From JAIXWP01 sp965247015 (lineage in GTDB: Bacteria; Bacteroidota; Bacteroidia; Flavobacteriales_D; Sanyastnellaceae): a DNA stretch of 64,000 nucleotides. Under the pieces are notes generated by a model. It did no database searches, was not told the origin of the DNA, and saw only the letters and a program-made list of their open reading frames with translations. Location: positions 744,001-808,000 of the forward strand of contig CBDFGG010000004.1 in NCBI GenBank assembly GCA_965247015.1, read 5' to 3'. How positions within the stretch are numbered: the stretch's first letter is position 1; the number at the start of each line of letters is the position of its first letter. This document shows positions 34,499 through 43,711 of this stretch, piece after piece. The position numbers were made by a program, and so were the translations under genes.

Positions 34499-35746
34499 AT
34501 GGAGCTCAAAAGGGTTGTTGTAACTGGACTTGGAGCGCTGACCCCACTTGGAAACAATGTCAATGATTATTGGCAGGGTTTGATCAATGGTGTTAGTGGA
34601 GCCAACCTTATTACCCGTTTCGACGCGTCCAAGTTTAAGACCCGTTTTGCGTGTGAACTCAAGAATTTCAATATTGAAGATCATATTGAAAGGAAAGATG
34701 CACGCAAAATGGATCCTTACACTCAGTACGCTATGGTAGTAGCCAAAGAGGCTATTGTCGACTCTGGACTTGACCTTGAAGCGGTCAACAAAGATCGAGT
34801 GGGTGTAATTTGGGGATCAGGAATTGGTGGACTCTATACCTTCCAGGAAGAGTGCTTCAATTTCGCTAAGGGAGATGGAACACCTCGTTTCAATCCTTTC
34901 TTCATTCCAAAAATGATTGCAGATATTGCCTCTGGGCATATTTCTATCACCTATGGATTCAGAGGCCCTAACTACACAACTGTTTCAGCTTGCGCTTCTT
35001 CAACCAACGCATTGGTAGACGCTTTCAACTATATCCGTTTGGGTAAAGCTGATATGTTTATTAGCGGTGGATCTGAAGCAGCCATTACAGAAGCTGGAGT
35101 GGGTGGATTCAACGCATTGAAAGCACTTTCCGAGAACAATGATAACTTCTCGACTGCTTCTCGTCCATTCGACCAAACCAGAGATGGTTTCGTTCTTGGT
35201 GAGGGCGCGGGATGTATCATTCTCGAGGAGTATGAACATGCGAAAGCTCGCGGAGCGAAAATCTACTGCGAACTTGTAGGCGGCGGAATGTCTGCTGATG
35301 CATACCACATCACTGCCCCACACCCGGAAGGGATTGGCGCGCGCAATGTGATGAGATATGCATTGGAAGATGCTGGCATGTCTCCAGAAGAAATCGATTA
35401 TGTAAACGTTCACGGAACTTCTACTCCTCTCGGGGATGTTCAAGAAGCACGCGCTATTCAAAGCGTTTTCGGTGAGCATGCATACAAATTGAATATTTCT
35501 TCAACGAAATCAATGACTGGTCACCTCCTCGGAGCTGCTGGTGCCATTGAATCAATAGCGACAATTCTCGCTATTAAATATGGAATCGTGCCTCCAACTA
35601 TCAACTTTACTACTCCTGATCCAGAACTTGATCCGAATTTGAACTTCACTTTCAATCAAGCTCAAAAACGTGAAATCCGTGCAGCTATTAGTAATACTTT
35701 TGGCTTCGGAGGTCACAATACATCGGCTGTTTTCAAGAAGATCTGA
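34499..35746 (+). CDS. fabF: Beta-ketoacyl-ACP synthase II
   Basis: 415 aa. Thiolase-fold condensing enzyme with the catalytic triad visible: Cys in TVSACASSTNALVD (about residue 165), His in VNVHGTSTPLGD (about 305) and His in KSMTGHLLGAAGA (about 342). It elongates acyl-ACP in fatty-acid synthesis. The stop TGA and the next ATG share one A, coupling it with rnc. Confidence 0.97.
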   Translation: MELKRVVVTGLGALTPLGNNVNDYWQGLINGVSGANLITRFDASKFKTRFACELKNFNIEDHIERKDARKMDPYTQYAMVVAKEAIVDSGLDLEAVNKDRVGVIWGSGIGGLYTFQEECFNFAKGDGTPRFNPFFIPKMIADIASGHISITYGFRGPNYTTVSACASSTNALVDAFNYIRLGKADMFISGGSEAAITEAGVGGFNALKALSENNDNFSTASRPFDQTRDGFVLGEGAGCIILEEYEHAKARGAKIYCELVGGGMSADAYHITAPHPEGIGARNVMRYALEDAGMSPEEIDYVNVHGTSTPLGDVQEARAIQSVFGEHAYKLNISSTKSMTGHLLGAAGAIESIATILAIKYGIVPPTINFTTPDPELDPNLNFTFNQAQKREIRAAISNTFGFGGHNTSAVFKKI

Positions 35747-36465
35747 TGCGTTGGAATTTCTCGTCTCTTTTTAAGAAGAAAAATAGTAATCACCAAATAA
35801 AGGCGTTCGTTTCGAGCGCCTTTGGTATTTCTATTCGTGACACCGGTTTATATGAGCAGGCGCTTCGTCACAGCAGTGCTGCACACAAAATAAAACCTGG
35901 ACTAAAGAATAGTAATGAACGCCTTGAGTTTCTAGGCGATGCGGTGCTCGATGCTATCGTAGCACACTACCTCTACAATAAATATCCAACCATTGCGGAA
36001 GGCGAGCTCACTAAAATGAAAAGCAAAGTGGTGCGTCGTGAAAACCTTAATATGATTGGTTACACATTGCATGTAGATCAGATGCTCGATCTAAATCTCG
36101 GCCGTCAAGAAATGCACGACTCCATTGTAGGAAATGCAATGGAAGCATTGATCGGTGCTATCTACGTAGATAAAGGCTATGTAGTCACTAGAGATATCGT
36201 TTTAAAACTTCTGAAGCAACACGGCCTCGACACACGTGTGCATGACGATATCGACTACAAGAGTAAGCTCCATGAGTGGAGTCAGAAATACAAGCGAATT
36301 ATTGAATTTAAAGTACTCTCTCATCGCAACGAAGGCGGCGCGAGCCACTATGAAGTAGCGCTCTACATTGACGAAAAAGAATATGGTCGCGGTCAAGGTG
36401 GATCGAAAAAAGTAGCAGAACAAAAAGCTGCGAAACAAGCCAACGATTCATTATTCAAGGCTTAA
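35746..36465 (+). CDS. rnc: Ribonuclease III
   Basis: 239 aa. The catalytic signature NERLEFLGDAVLDAIVAHYL is at about residues 57-76, the second acidic site at VGNAMEALIGAIYVDKG, and a double-stranded-RNA-binding domain fills the last 70 residues (KSKLHEWSQKY to GGSKKVAEQKAAKQA). It processes rRNA and other structured RNAs. The order acpP-fabF-rnc is widespread in bacteria. Confidence 0.96.
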   Translation: MRWNFSSLFKKKNSNHQIKAFVSSAFGISIRDTGLYEQALRHSSAAHKIKPGLKNSNERLEFLGDAVLDAIVAHYLYNKYPTIAEGELTKMKSKVVRRENLNMIGYTLHVDQMLDLNLGRQEMHDSIVGNAMEALIGAIYVDKGYVVTRDIVLKLLKQHGLDTRVHDDIDYKSKLHEWSQKYKRIIEFKVLSHRNEGGASHYEVALYIDEKEYGRGQGGSKKVAEQKAAKQANDSLFKA

Positions 36466-36476
36466 GTCTTAGGCTG

Positions 36477-36484
36477 TATATTCG
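36477..36484 (+). promoter_or_regulatory. Candidate -7 box of kbl
   Basis: TATATTCG (TAnnTTYG), 21 bp before the kbl start and 12 bp past the rnc stop. Confidence 0.4.
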
Positions 36485-36504
36485 CAGCACAAAAGAATTA
36501 CACG

Positions 36505-37695
36505 ATGTACGGAAAAATGAAAGATCATCTGCAACAAGAATTGCAGTCGATTCAAAACGCGGGTCTCTACAAAAGAGAACGCATCATTGTAACACCACAA
36601 GACGCTGTTATCAAAACAGATGATGGCAATGAAGTACTCAACTTCTGTGCGAACAACTACCTAGGATTGTCAAGTCACCCTGTAGTTCTCGAGGCCTCTA
36701 AAAACGCTATCGACACGCATGGTTTTGGAATGAGCAGTGTTCGCTTCATCTGCGGAACTCAAGACATTCATAAAACACTCGAGCAAAAAATTGCTGAGTT
36801 CCTACATACCGAAGACACCATTCTCTACGCCGCGGCATTTGACGCAAATGGTGGAGTTTTCGAGCCGCTTCTCGGCGAACAAGACGCCATTATCAGCGAT
36901 GAACTCAATCACGCATCCATCATAGACGGTGTGCGTTTGTGTAAAGCTCAACGTTATCGCTATAAAAACAACAACATGGAAGATCTTGAAGCGCAATTAA
37001 AAGCCGCTTCAGGCGCACGTTTCAAGCTGATTGTTACTGACGGTGTATTCTCAATGGACGGCTATGTCGCTCAACTTGATAAAATCTGTGACTTGGCCGA
37101 TCAATATGATGCCATGGTGATGGTAGACGAATGTCACGCCTCTGGCTTCATTGGTAAAACAGGACGCGGTACAATTGAATTAAAAAATGTACTTGGTCGT
37201 GTGGACATTATCACTGGTACTTTAGGTAAAGCCCTTGGTGGAGCTATGGGTGGATTCACAACTGGTCGTAAAGAGATTATTGAACTTTTACGTCAACGTT
37301 CACGTCCATATCTTTTCTCTAACTCGCTAGCGCCATCTATTGTTGGTGCTTCGATTGCTGTTTTTGATTTACTATCAAAAACCACTGAGCTACGTGATAA
37401 GCTTGAAAGCAATATCACTCAATTCAAGCAAGGAATCAAGGCAGCAGGATTCGATATCAAAGACGGCGATTCTGCGATTGTTCCGGTAATGCTTTATGAT
37501 GCAAAATTATCTCAAGACTTTGCAGATGCCCTTTTGAAAGAAGGTATTTATGTGATTGGATTCTTTTATCCAGTCGTACCAAAAGACCAAGCAAGAATTC
37601 GCGTGCAGCTCTCCGCAGCGCACGAACCAGAGCATATTGAAAAAGCAATTGCAGCGTTCACAAAAGTTGGAAAGCAGCTTGGTGTGTTGAAATAA
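36505..37695 (+). CDS. kbl: Glycine C-acetyltransferase (2-amino-3-ketobutyrate CoA ligase)
   Basis: 396 aa, PLP-dependent alpha-oxoamine synthase. NFCANNYLGLSSHP, GFGMSSVRFICGTQ and MVDECHASGFIGKTG are family signatures; the PLP lysine is in GTLGKALGGAMGG (about residue 242). It cleaves 2-amino-3-ketobutyrate with CoA to glycine and acetyl-CoA, the second step of threonine breakdown. No threonine dehydrogenase is seen nearby. AONS-family relatives (BioF, SPT) are less likely given length and motif wording. Confidence 0.93.
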   Translation: MYGKMKDHLQQELQSIQNAGLYKRERIIVTPQDAVIKTDDGNEVLNFCANNYLGLSSHPVVLEASKNAIDTHGFGMSSVRFICGTQDIHKTLEQKIAEFLHTEDTILYAAAFDANGGVFEPLLGEQDAIISDELNHASIIDGVRLCKAQRYRYKNNNMEDLEAQLKAASGARFKLIVTDGVFSMDGYVAQLDKICDLADQYDAMVMVDECHASGFIGKTGRGTIELKNVLGRVDIITGTLGKALGGAMGGFTTGRKEIIELLRQRSRPYLFSNSLAPSIVGASIAVFDLLSKTTELRDKLESNITQFKQGIKAAGFDIKDGDSAIVPVMLYDAKLSQDFADALLKEGIYVIGFFYPVVPKDQARIRVQLSAAHEPEHIEKAIAAFTKVGKQLGVLK

Positions 37696-37701
37696 GCAAA
37701 C

Positions 37702-38754
37702 ATGCAAAAAGAAAATATATTGATTGTAGGCCAAGGCATCGCTGGAAGTGTCTTGGCCTTTCAATTTTCCGAAGATCATTTTGAAGTAACGGTTTTAGAT
37801 GACGGACATCTCTCCTCTTCGAGTATGGTGGCCGCAGGGATGTGGAATCCATTGTCATTTAAGAAACCTTCTGTGGGTTGGAATTCCGAGCAATTACTCG
37901 ATTCTGCAAGGGAAGTTTATGGACATATTTCCAAAAAATTAGACATTGAATTTTTTCATTTTTTACCACTAAACCGCATTTTTCCAGATCAAAGAAGCGC
38001 GAATGATTGGGATGATAAATCAACCGAACGAACGTTCGGTCAGTTTGTAATCAACAATTACGGAAAGAAGCTACACCCATCGGTAAAACAGCCTTTTGGG
38101 CATGGAACTGTCAATCATGCAGGATGGTGTGATCTACCTAAATTATTGAAAGCTACACGTGATTTTTTTTCAAAAAATAATCAATTAAAAGAAGCCTCCT
38201 TCGATTCCAATAAACTTCATCGTGATGGTGAATTTTGGAATTATGACGAAAAAAAATATCATCGTGTTATCCTTGCGGTGGGGTCAAAAAATAGCACCAT
38301 GAGCTACTTCGATTGGATACCTGTGTATCCCAATAAAGGGCAAGTAATGACAGTTAGGCCAAAGGAGTATCATTCAGAGGAAATATTGAACTATGGTAAT
38401 TTTGTGTTGCCTGTAGGTGATGGTAAATATCGTGTTGGTGGCACTTATGAATTCAATGACCCCAACCCCAACATTACCGAAGAATCAAAACAAAAGCTTC
38501 TAACCAAACTGGAATCTGTTGTTTCAGATGAATTTGAAATCATTGATCAAAAGGCTGGCTATCGGCCAACTATTCCAGATCGTAGGCCAACCGTTGGAGA
38601 ACATCCGAACATTAAAAATCTTTACTTGTTTAATGGTTTTGGATCGAAGGGTGTACTCTATGCACCGGACGCCGCTAAGCAGCTTGTGGCGGCCATAATG
38701 CATGGAGAACCTATAAATACTGATATCTCGTTACAGAGATATTTTAAAGGTTAA
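37702..38754 (+). CDS. FAD-dependent oxidoreductase (DadA/ThiO-like)
   Basis: 350 aa. N-terminal FAD-binding GxGxxG (ILIVGQGIAGSVLAFQF), and the C-terminal YRPTIPDRRPTVGEHP plus LFNGFGSKGVLYAPDAAKQL typical of DAO-fold amine or D-amino-acid oxidases. Substrate unknown. It follows kbl by 6 bp. A perfect copy of the dispersed palindrome lies inside (38023), encoding TERTFG in a surface-like region. Confidence 0.85.
   Translation: MQKENILIVGQGIAGSVLAFQFSEDHFEVTVLDDGHLSSSSMVAAGMWNPLSFKKPSVGWNSEQLLDSAREVYGHISKKLDIEFFHFLPLNRIFPDQRSANDWDDKSTERTFGQFVINNYGKKLHPSVKQPFGHGTVNHAGWCDLPKLLKATRDFFSKNNQLKEASFDSNKLHRDGEFWNYDEKKYHRVILAVGSKNSTMSYFDWIPVYPNKGQVMTVRPKEYHSEEILNYGNFVLPVGDGKYRVGGTYEFNDPNPNITEESKQKLLTKLESVVSDEFEIIDQKAGYRPTIPDRRPTVGEHPNIKNLYLFNGFGSKGVLYAPDAAKQLVAAIMHGEPINTDISLQRYFKG
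38023..38040. repeat. Dispersed palindrome, perfect consensus copy
   Basis: ACCGAACGAACGTTCGGT: 8-bp arms, AA centre, all 16 arm positions matching. It sits in mid-gene, far from any start. Confidence 0.85.
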
Positions 38755-38793
38755 ACTTCTTATTTAGATTGTTTAATTTTAACGGAGTATTTA

Positions 38794-38823
38794 TTTGAAG
38801 GTCCAACAGAATCAGTAATTTTG
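38794..38823 (+). promoter_or_regulatory. Ferritin gene promoter
   Basis: TTTG (38794-38797), 18-nt spacer, TAATTTTG (38816-38823). Spacing and boxes are identical in form to the acpP promoter; the leader is about 13 nt. Confidence 0.6.
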
Positions 38824-38842
38824 ATAAATTAAATTCAAGAAC

Positions 38843-39352
38843 ATGCTAAATAAAAAGATAGAAAAAGCCTTGAACGATCAAATCAAGGTTGAAGCTGAAA
38901 GCAGCCAAGCGTATCTCGCAATGGCAAGCTGGGCAGAGCGTGCAGGACTTTCTGGTACTGCTGCATTTTTGTACAAACACAGCGACGAAGAGCGTCAACA
39001 CATGTTGAAGCTGGTTAAATTCGTTAACGATCGTGGTGGTCAAGCGGTAATCCCAGAACTAAAGCAACCTGCAAAAGAGTACAAGACACTTCAAAATGTA
39101 TTTGCTCTTCTATTAGAGCACGAGACGAACGTGACCAACGAAATCAATGGTGTGGTGGATGTTTGTCTGAAAGAAAAAGACTACACTACACATAACTTTA
39201 TGCAGTGGTATGTGTCAGAGCAAATCGAAGAAGAAACGCTTGCTCGTAACATCCTAGACAAATTGAAACTAGTAGGTAATGATAATGGTGCGTTGTACAT
39301 GTTTGACCGCGATCTATTGGCAGCGGCAGCGGTACCTGAAACCGGAGAATAA
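38843..39352 (+). CDS. ftnA: Ferritin
   Basis: 169 aa, four-helix ferritin-like protein. Ferroxidase residues can be seen in IKVEAESSQAYLAMASWAE (Glu17-type), YKHSDEERQHMLKLVKFV (ExxH) and the later EHETNVTNEINGVV and QWYVSEQIEEETLA segments. It oxidises and stores iron in a 24-mer shell. The gene stands alone with its own promoter and a strong terminator. Confidence 0.95.
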   Translation: MLNKKIEKALNDQIKVEAESSQAYLAMASWAERAGLSGTAAFLYKHSDEERQHMLKLVKFVNDRGGQAVIPELKQPAKEYKTLQNVFALLLEHETNVTNEINGVVDVCLKEKDYTTHNFMQWYVSEQIEEETLARNILDKLKLVGNDNGALYMFDRDLLAAAAVPETGE

Positions 39353-39368
39353 TCATTTTCAAAATATT

Positions 39369-39408
39369 AAAAGCCTCGTAAACAGAAGTTTACGAGGCTT
39401 TTTGTTTT
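39369..39408 (+). terminator. Terminator after ferritin
   Basis: Perfect 13-bp stem AAGCCTCGTAAAC / GTTTACGAGGCTT, loop AGAA, then TTTGTTTT. Confidence 0.95.
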
Positions 39409-39445
39409 AACACCCCTAGGTGAAGAACAATCGAAAGCCTAGAGA

Positions 39446-39473
39446 TTGGGCTGTTTTGGTGTTATTACTTTTG
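39446..39473 (+). promoter_or_regulatory. Promoter of the yfiR-like operon
   Basis: TTG (39446-39448), 17-nt spacer, TACTTTTG (39466-39473), 31 bp before the start codon. Confidence 0.5.
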
Positions 39474-39504
39474 GTATACCGCTAATTATAGCCCTTTCAA
39501 ACCC

Positions 39505-40035
39505 ATGAAAGCTCGTTTTTATGCATTCTACGCATTGACACTTCTCCTCCTAGGGAGCATGTCTGCGCGTGCACAAAAACTAGACGAGAGCGATACCAGA
39601 GCATTGATTCATGCCAACTTTATGTATCAGTTCGCTACGAATTGCAATTGGCCTGCAGAGTCTAAAAAAGGGAAATTCTATATTGGTGTGCTTGGTAATT
39701 CAGATGTGTTTGAAGCTGCCAAAGAAAAATTTGGTGCTAAGCCGGTAGGCAGCCAAATCATCGAAGTAGTATCTCTTACCGAGATCCCCACGACGCAACT
39801 ATTTCATATTATTCTCATCGACAAAAGCAAAAAAGCCGAACTCCCTAAGGCTTTGCGTGAATTGAAAAATAAAAGTACCCTCATCGTCACAAACTGGGAA
39901 GGTGCTCTCACTGCAGGAGCTCATATCAATTTCAAATCAATTGACGGTAGTATCCGATACGAAATGAACGAGAATGCAATTCTCGATAGAAAAATTACTC
40001 CAGGTGTAAAGATTATTCAATGGAAAGTAGGCTGA
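39505..40035 (+). CDS. YfiR family periplasmic protein (DUF4154)
   Basis: 176 aa with a signal peptide (cleavage after ARA, about residue 23). The mature part has the YfiR pattern: HANFMYQFATNCNWPAE, KFYIGVLGNSDVF, and the final INFKSIDGSIRYEMNENAI. In Pseudomonas YfiR is a periplasmic repressor of the diguanylate cyclase YfiN. Here no cyclase is present; the operon instead contains a TPR protein and a membrane SpoIIE-type phosphatase with a periplasmic domain, which is a plausible alternative partner. Confidence 0.82.
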   Translation: MKARFYAFYALTLLLLGSMSARAQKLDESDTRALIHANFMYQFATNCNWPAESKKGKFYIGVLGNSDVFEAAKEKFGAKPVGSQIIEVVSLTEIPTTQLFHIILIDKSKKAELPKALRELKNKSTLIVTNWEGALTAGAHINFKSIDGSIRYEMNENAILDRKITPGVKIIQWKVG

Positions 40036-40036
40036 C

Positions 40037-40939
40037 ATGAAAAAAGGGATCTACATATTGCTATGTCTACTCTGGAGTGCCATTCAGAGTGTGGCACAAT
40101 CCACCCATCCTCTTACGGATGAGGCTACTCGTTTGTATGATCAAAAAGATTTGAATTCAGCACAAACGATCATTCAAAAAGCATTAAATGACCCGAAAGA
40201 GAAAGGCGACTCCTATACTTGGTATGTAGCAGGATTTATTCAAAAAGAAATCTACAAAGCGAAGGAAACTAATAATCGAACAAGTGCATCTCGAAAAGAA
40301 GCGGTAAGACTTTTGGAAAAATCTATCCTGCTTGACACAAAACGAGAGCACATCGAAATGAGTCATGCCGCTTTGCGATATCTGGCGGTTAGTTACTTCA
40401 ATGACGCACTCACTCGAACGCGAGAAATAACAAAAGAATCTGCCCATGAACCAGAAGAACTCTACACTGAGTTTAGAAGAATCATGCGCATCATCAACCC
40501 TTCTACAGACTTCTCTGAATATGACAAGCAAATATTCAAGGCCATGGGAGAAGCTTACTATCGCATGTGGGAATACGACTCGAAAGATGTTGCAGCCGTA
40601 GCCAGAGCTAATGAGTATTTTCAGAAAGTATTGATTGTAGACGACAATGATTGTGAAGCATTATTCGACCTTGTTATCCTCAATTACAACCAAGGTGTAT
40701 ATAAGATAAGATCAATCGATTTAAACACGGACCTAAGCGATCTCATCCCAATGCAGGAGTCTGCTATTCGATACTTCAATATTGCTTTACCTTATGCAGA
40801 AAGGTGTTTCGCAAACTGTCCTAAAAAAGTAGAATACTATAAAGGTCTAATGTTTTGTAATCGATCTCTCGGGAAAGAAGAAAGATACTTAGAGCTTAAA
40901 AATGAGCTTGAACAATTTGTGCAAACTCAGAAGAAATAA
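40037..40939 (+). CDS. Secreted TPR-repeat protein
   Basis: 300 aa with a signal peptide (residues 1-20, ending SVAQ). At least two TPR-like helical pairs can be read (TRLYDQKDLNSAQTIIQKAL near residue 30; ANEYFQKVLIVDDNDCEALFDLV near 190). No enzymatic motif. It lies one base after the yfiR-like stop and two bases before the phosphatase gene, so all three are coexpressed; it may bridge the periplasmic sensor and the membrane phosphatase. Confidence 0.8.
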   Translation: MKKGIYILLCLLWSAIQSVAQSTHPLTDEATRLYDQKDLNSAQTIIQKALNDPKEKGDSYTWYVAGFIQKEIYKAKETNNRTSASRKEAVRLLEKSILLDTKREHIEMSHAALRYLAVSYFNDALTRTREITKESAHEPEELYTEFRRIMRIINPSTDFSEYDKQIFKAMGEAYYRMWEYDSKDVAAVARANEYFQKVLIVDDNDCEALFDLVILNYNQGVYKIRSIDLNTDLSDLIPMQESAIRYFNIALPYAERCFANCPKKVEYYKGLMFCNRSLGKEERYLELKNELEQFVQTQKK

Positions 40940-40941
40940 GG

Positions 40942-42723
40942 ATGAAGTTTAGATTTTCCATATCACGCAGAATAACATTAGGCTTCGGGCTATTTATCCT
41001 CGTTGTGGCAATTCTCTTCCTTATTACTACCTCTACACTTCGTCAAAGCAGAGCGATCAACGAACGCATCAACCAAAACTTTGTACCCTCACTCTACGCA
41101 TTGCAGGAATTAGATAATCGCTTGATGCGAAGTCAAGACCTGGGCAGACAATGGGCCTTCGTACAACGATTGGAAGATGATCAAGAAAGACTTGAAATGA
41201 TGATGCTGTGTGAGAAAATAATTCCCGCACAATTATTCAAACTGAACGAATGCGCAGTGGGATGGAATCAGCAAGATCGAAAACTGCATGAGCAACTCGT
41301 GCATAATGTGCGTCAGCTGCTCGCCCACTATTCTTCTATACAGAAACTCTTGCCTTCATTCGATAGTTATAGCGACCCGCTCGCAACAATGGACGCAGAG
41401 TCTTATTTTCTTGAAGGTGGTCAAATTCCACAGACCTACGCTAACATCCGTTCCACGATTGACCAATTGATACATCATCAGCAGCAATACATGGACAGTG
41501 ATATTGCACTCATGAATAATTCATTTGATCAATTGAAAATGCTATTGATCAACATTTCAATTAGCGTCATTGTTGCTGGAATTTTCATTGCCTTTTTCAC
41601 GTCACGATCTATTGTAAAACCCATCAATTCTCTTCGAAGAAAATTATCAAATCTCTCTTTGGGAATATATTCTCTACACCCTACGAAAGCTGGTAATGAT
41701 GAGATAGGTGACATGGCCGTAGCAGTCAATAAACTCATTACAAATTTTGAAAAAACAAAAGAGTTTTCGATCAATGTAGGTGCGGGTAATTTTGATGTTC
41801 AATTCGAGCCACTGAGTGAGCACGACGAGATGGGTAAATCTCTGTTGCGAATGAGGGATGATCTACTCTCCTATCGCAATGAAATGGAGCAAAAAGTGCA
41901 ACAGCAAACGCAAGAAATCCGCAAGCAAAAAGAAGAAGTAGAAGCACAAACCGAAAAAATAACGGCACTGTATATCGATCTTCAATCGAGTATCGATTAT
42001 GCGCAACGCTTACAAGAAACAATTCTACCAAACGATGCTACCATCAAGAGAATGTTCCCTGATTCTTTTGTCTTCTTCCGTCCTAAAGCGACTGTCAGTG
42101 GCGACTTTTACTGGTTTAAAGAATTGGGTGGTAAAAAAGTATTTGCGGCGGCAGACTGCACCGGCCACGGCGTGCCTGGGGCATTCATGAGCCTTGTAGG
42201 ACACAATGTGCTCAATACTGTGACCAAAGTATTTACAAAGCCCTCGCAAATCCTCAATAATGCAAACCGCCTAGCAGTAGACGTCCTTCGCTCCAACGAT
42301 GGCACGACTTACATGCGTGATGGAATGGATATCGCACTCTGCACCATTGATTTCAAAACAATGACGCTAGAATATAGCGGAGCGCACAACCCTGCATATA
42401 TTATCAGAAACGGCGAGATGATCACCATTGATAGTGATCCATTCAGCATAGGCAGCTATGTCAACAATGAACGTGAATTCACCAATCACGTTTTCAACCT
42501 TCAAAAAGACGACTGCTTATATGTATTCAGCGATGGATATGTCGATCAATTTGGTGGGCCGAAAGGAAAAAAATTCATGCGTAAACAATTCCGTCAACTC
42601 TTGATGGATATCGCACACCTTCCCATGCCAGAACAGAAATGGAGATTGATGGACACGCTCGATCGTTGGCAAGGCCAACAAGAGCAAGTCGATGATATTT
42701 TGGTAGTCGGAATTCGCATCTAA
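40942..42723 (+). CDS. Membrane HAMP-SpoIIE (PP2C-type) serine phosphatase
   Basis: 593 aa. TM1 about residues 11-29, a periplasmic four-helix-like sensor to about 195, TM2 about 196-217, then a HAMP domain (KPINSLRRKLSNLSLG...), a coiled coil (QKVQQQTQEIRKQKEEVEAQTEKI near 315-340) and a C-terminal SpoIIE phosphatase. Metal-binding motifs VSGDFYWFKELGG, AADCTGHGVPGAFMS and VFSDGYVDQFGG are intact. Such proteins dephosphorylate anti-sigma-factor antagonists or related regulators. No matching kinase or antagonist is nearby. Confidence 0.93.
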   Translation: MKFRFSISRRITLGFGLFILVVAILFLITTSTLRQSRAINERINQNFVPSLYALQELDNRLMRSQDLGRQWAFVQRLEDDQERLEMMMLCEKIIPAQLFKLNECAVGWNQQDRKLHEQLVHNVRQLLAHYSSIQKLLPSFDSYSDPLATMDAESYFLEGGQIPQTYANIRSTIDQLIHHQQQYMDSDIALMNNSFDQLKMLLINISISVIVAGIFIAFFTSRSIVKPINSLRRKLSNLSLGIYSLHPTKAGNDEIGDMAVAVNKLITNFEKTKEFSINVGAGNFDVQFEPLSEHDEMGKSLLRMRDDLLSYRNEMEQKVQQQTQEIRKQKEEVEAQTEKITALYIDLQSSIDYAQRLQETILPNDATIKRMFPDSFVFFRPKATVSGDFYWFKELGGKKVFAAADCTGHGVPGAFMSLVGHNVLNTVTKVFTKPSQILNNANRLAVDVLRSNDGTTYMRDGMDIALCTIDFKTMTLEYSGAHNPAYIIRNGEMITIDSDPFSIGSYVNNEREFTNHVFNLQKDDCLYVFSDGYVDQFGGPKGKKFMRKQFRQLLMDIAHLPMPEQKWRLMDTLDRWQGQQEQVDDILVVGIRI

Positions 42724-42758
42724 AAAAAAGACCCATCGAAATCGACAGGTCCTTTTTC
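42722..42758. terminator. Terminator between the phosphatase and uspA genes
   Basis: A-run, imperfect stem GACC-CA-TCGA / TCGA-CA-GGTC with a two-base loop, then CTTTTTCTTTG. A/T tracts on both sides suit these convergent genes. Confidence 0.75.
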
Positions 42759-42778
42759 TTTGTTCTATTCAAAACCCA

Positions 42779-43615
42779 TTAAGGCATGAAGATCGGCTTG
42801 TCTGCTACGTAAGTGTCGACAGGATTCACGCATAATACAGGGATCTGCGCTTCATTCGTAATCACTTGTTGTTCGTAGCTTTGATTGAAAATACTCATGA
42901 TGCTATTATCATAGAAGTTCATGATGCATATCAAGTCTGCTTCTACTCCAGCACTGTATTTCAAAAGAGCTTTTACAAAACCATCAGATTTTGATTCTGT
43001 AATTTCCACTTCATATGGAATGTCTTTTTCTGAAAAATATTCTTCTGCGAAGCGAATATTTCTTTGCAATTGATTTCTCAAAAATTCATCTGTTTCACCT
43101 GGAGAAATCAAGTGAACCTTTGAACCGAAGTAGTTCGCCATATCTGCAACGAGACTAAGCTTCTGCTTCGTTTCTTTATGAAGATCTAGAGGCACCACTA
43201 GTTTATGATAACCGTGAGCTCTGATTGGGCGTTCTTGAACCACGATGAAAGGAACACTGCTTTCAGTAACAATCTTCAATGCTCTGCTTCCAGTCAAGAA
43301 TTGCATGCCTCTTAAGCCGTGCGTTCCCATGATGATGAGCGACGCATCAATTTCAGTTGCCACTTTATCAATATCTTCGAAAATGCTACCAATACGGATG
43401 ATCGTATTGATTTCAACACTCGATTCTTTTGCGATCATCTCTTTCAAAGCATCCAGCTTTGCACGAGCCTCAAGAATATTCTTTTTATTATCGATGATGT
43501 GAATGACATAGATGTCCGCACCGATTGTCTTTGCCATCAGAAGAGCGTGATCGATAGCTGTATCGCTCACCTTTGTAAAGTCCGTTGGCACTAGTATTTT
43601 TTTGTCAAAGGCCAT
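42779..43615 (-). CDS. Universal stress protein, tandem UspA domains
   Basis: 278 aa. Domain 1 (residues ~3-145) has KKILVPTDFTKVSDTAIDHAL and the ATP-binding GTHGLRGMQFLTGSRALKIV (G-x2-G-x9-G-type); domain 2 (about 150-270) is more divergent and lacks a clear nucleotide loop. It probably acts in stress adaptation. A single-gene unit with a promoter box at 43638-43645. Confidence 0.9.
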   Translation of the reverse strand: MAFDKKILVPTDFTKVSDTAIDHALLMAKTIGADIYVIHIIDNKKNILEARAKLDALKEMIAKESSVEINTIIRIGSIFEDIDKVATEIDASLIIMGTHGLRGMQFLTGSRALKIVTESSVPFIVVQERPIRAHGYHKLVVPLDLHKETKQKLSLVADMANYFGSKVHLISPGETDEFLRNQLQRNIRFAEEYFSEKDIPYEVEITESKSDGFVKALLKYSAGVEADLICIMNFYDNSIMSIFNQSYEQQVITNEAQIPVLCVNPVDTYVADKPIFMP

Positions 43616-43637
43616 TTGAATTGCGTTTAGTGTGGTA

Positions 43638-43645
43638 CAAATCTA
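43638..43645 (-). promoter_or_regulatory. Candidate -7 box of the usp gene
   Basis: TAGATTTG on the minus strand, an exact TAnnTTTG, 23 bp before the start. Confidence 0.45.
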
Positions 43646-43711
43646 ATTGTAATCAGTGCTTTTCAGCGTGACTCAAGTCATTTTAAAAACTGAAGTTACT
43701 CACTGATTATT

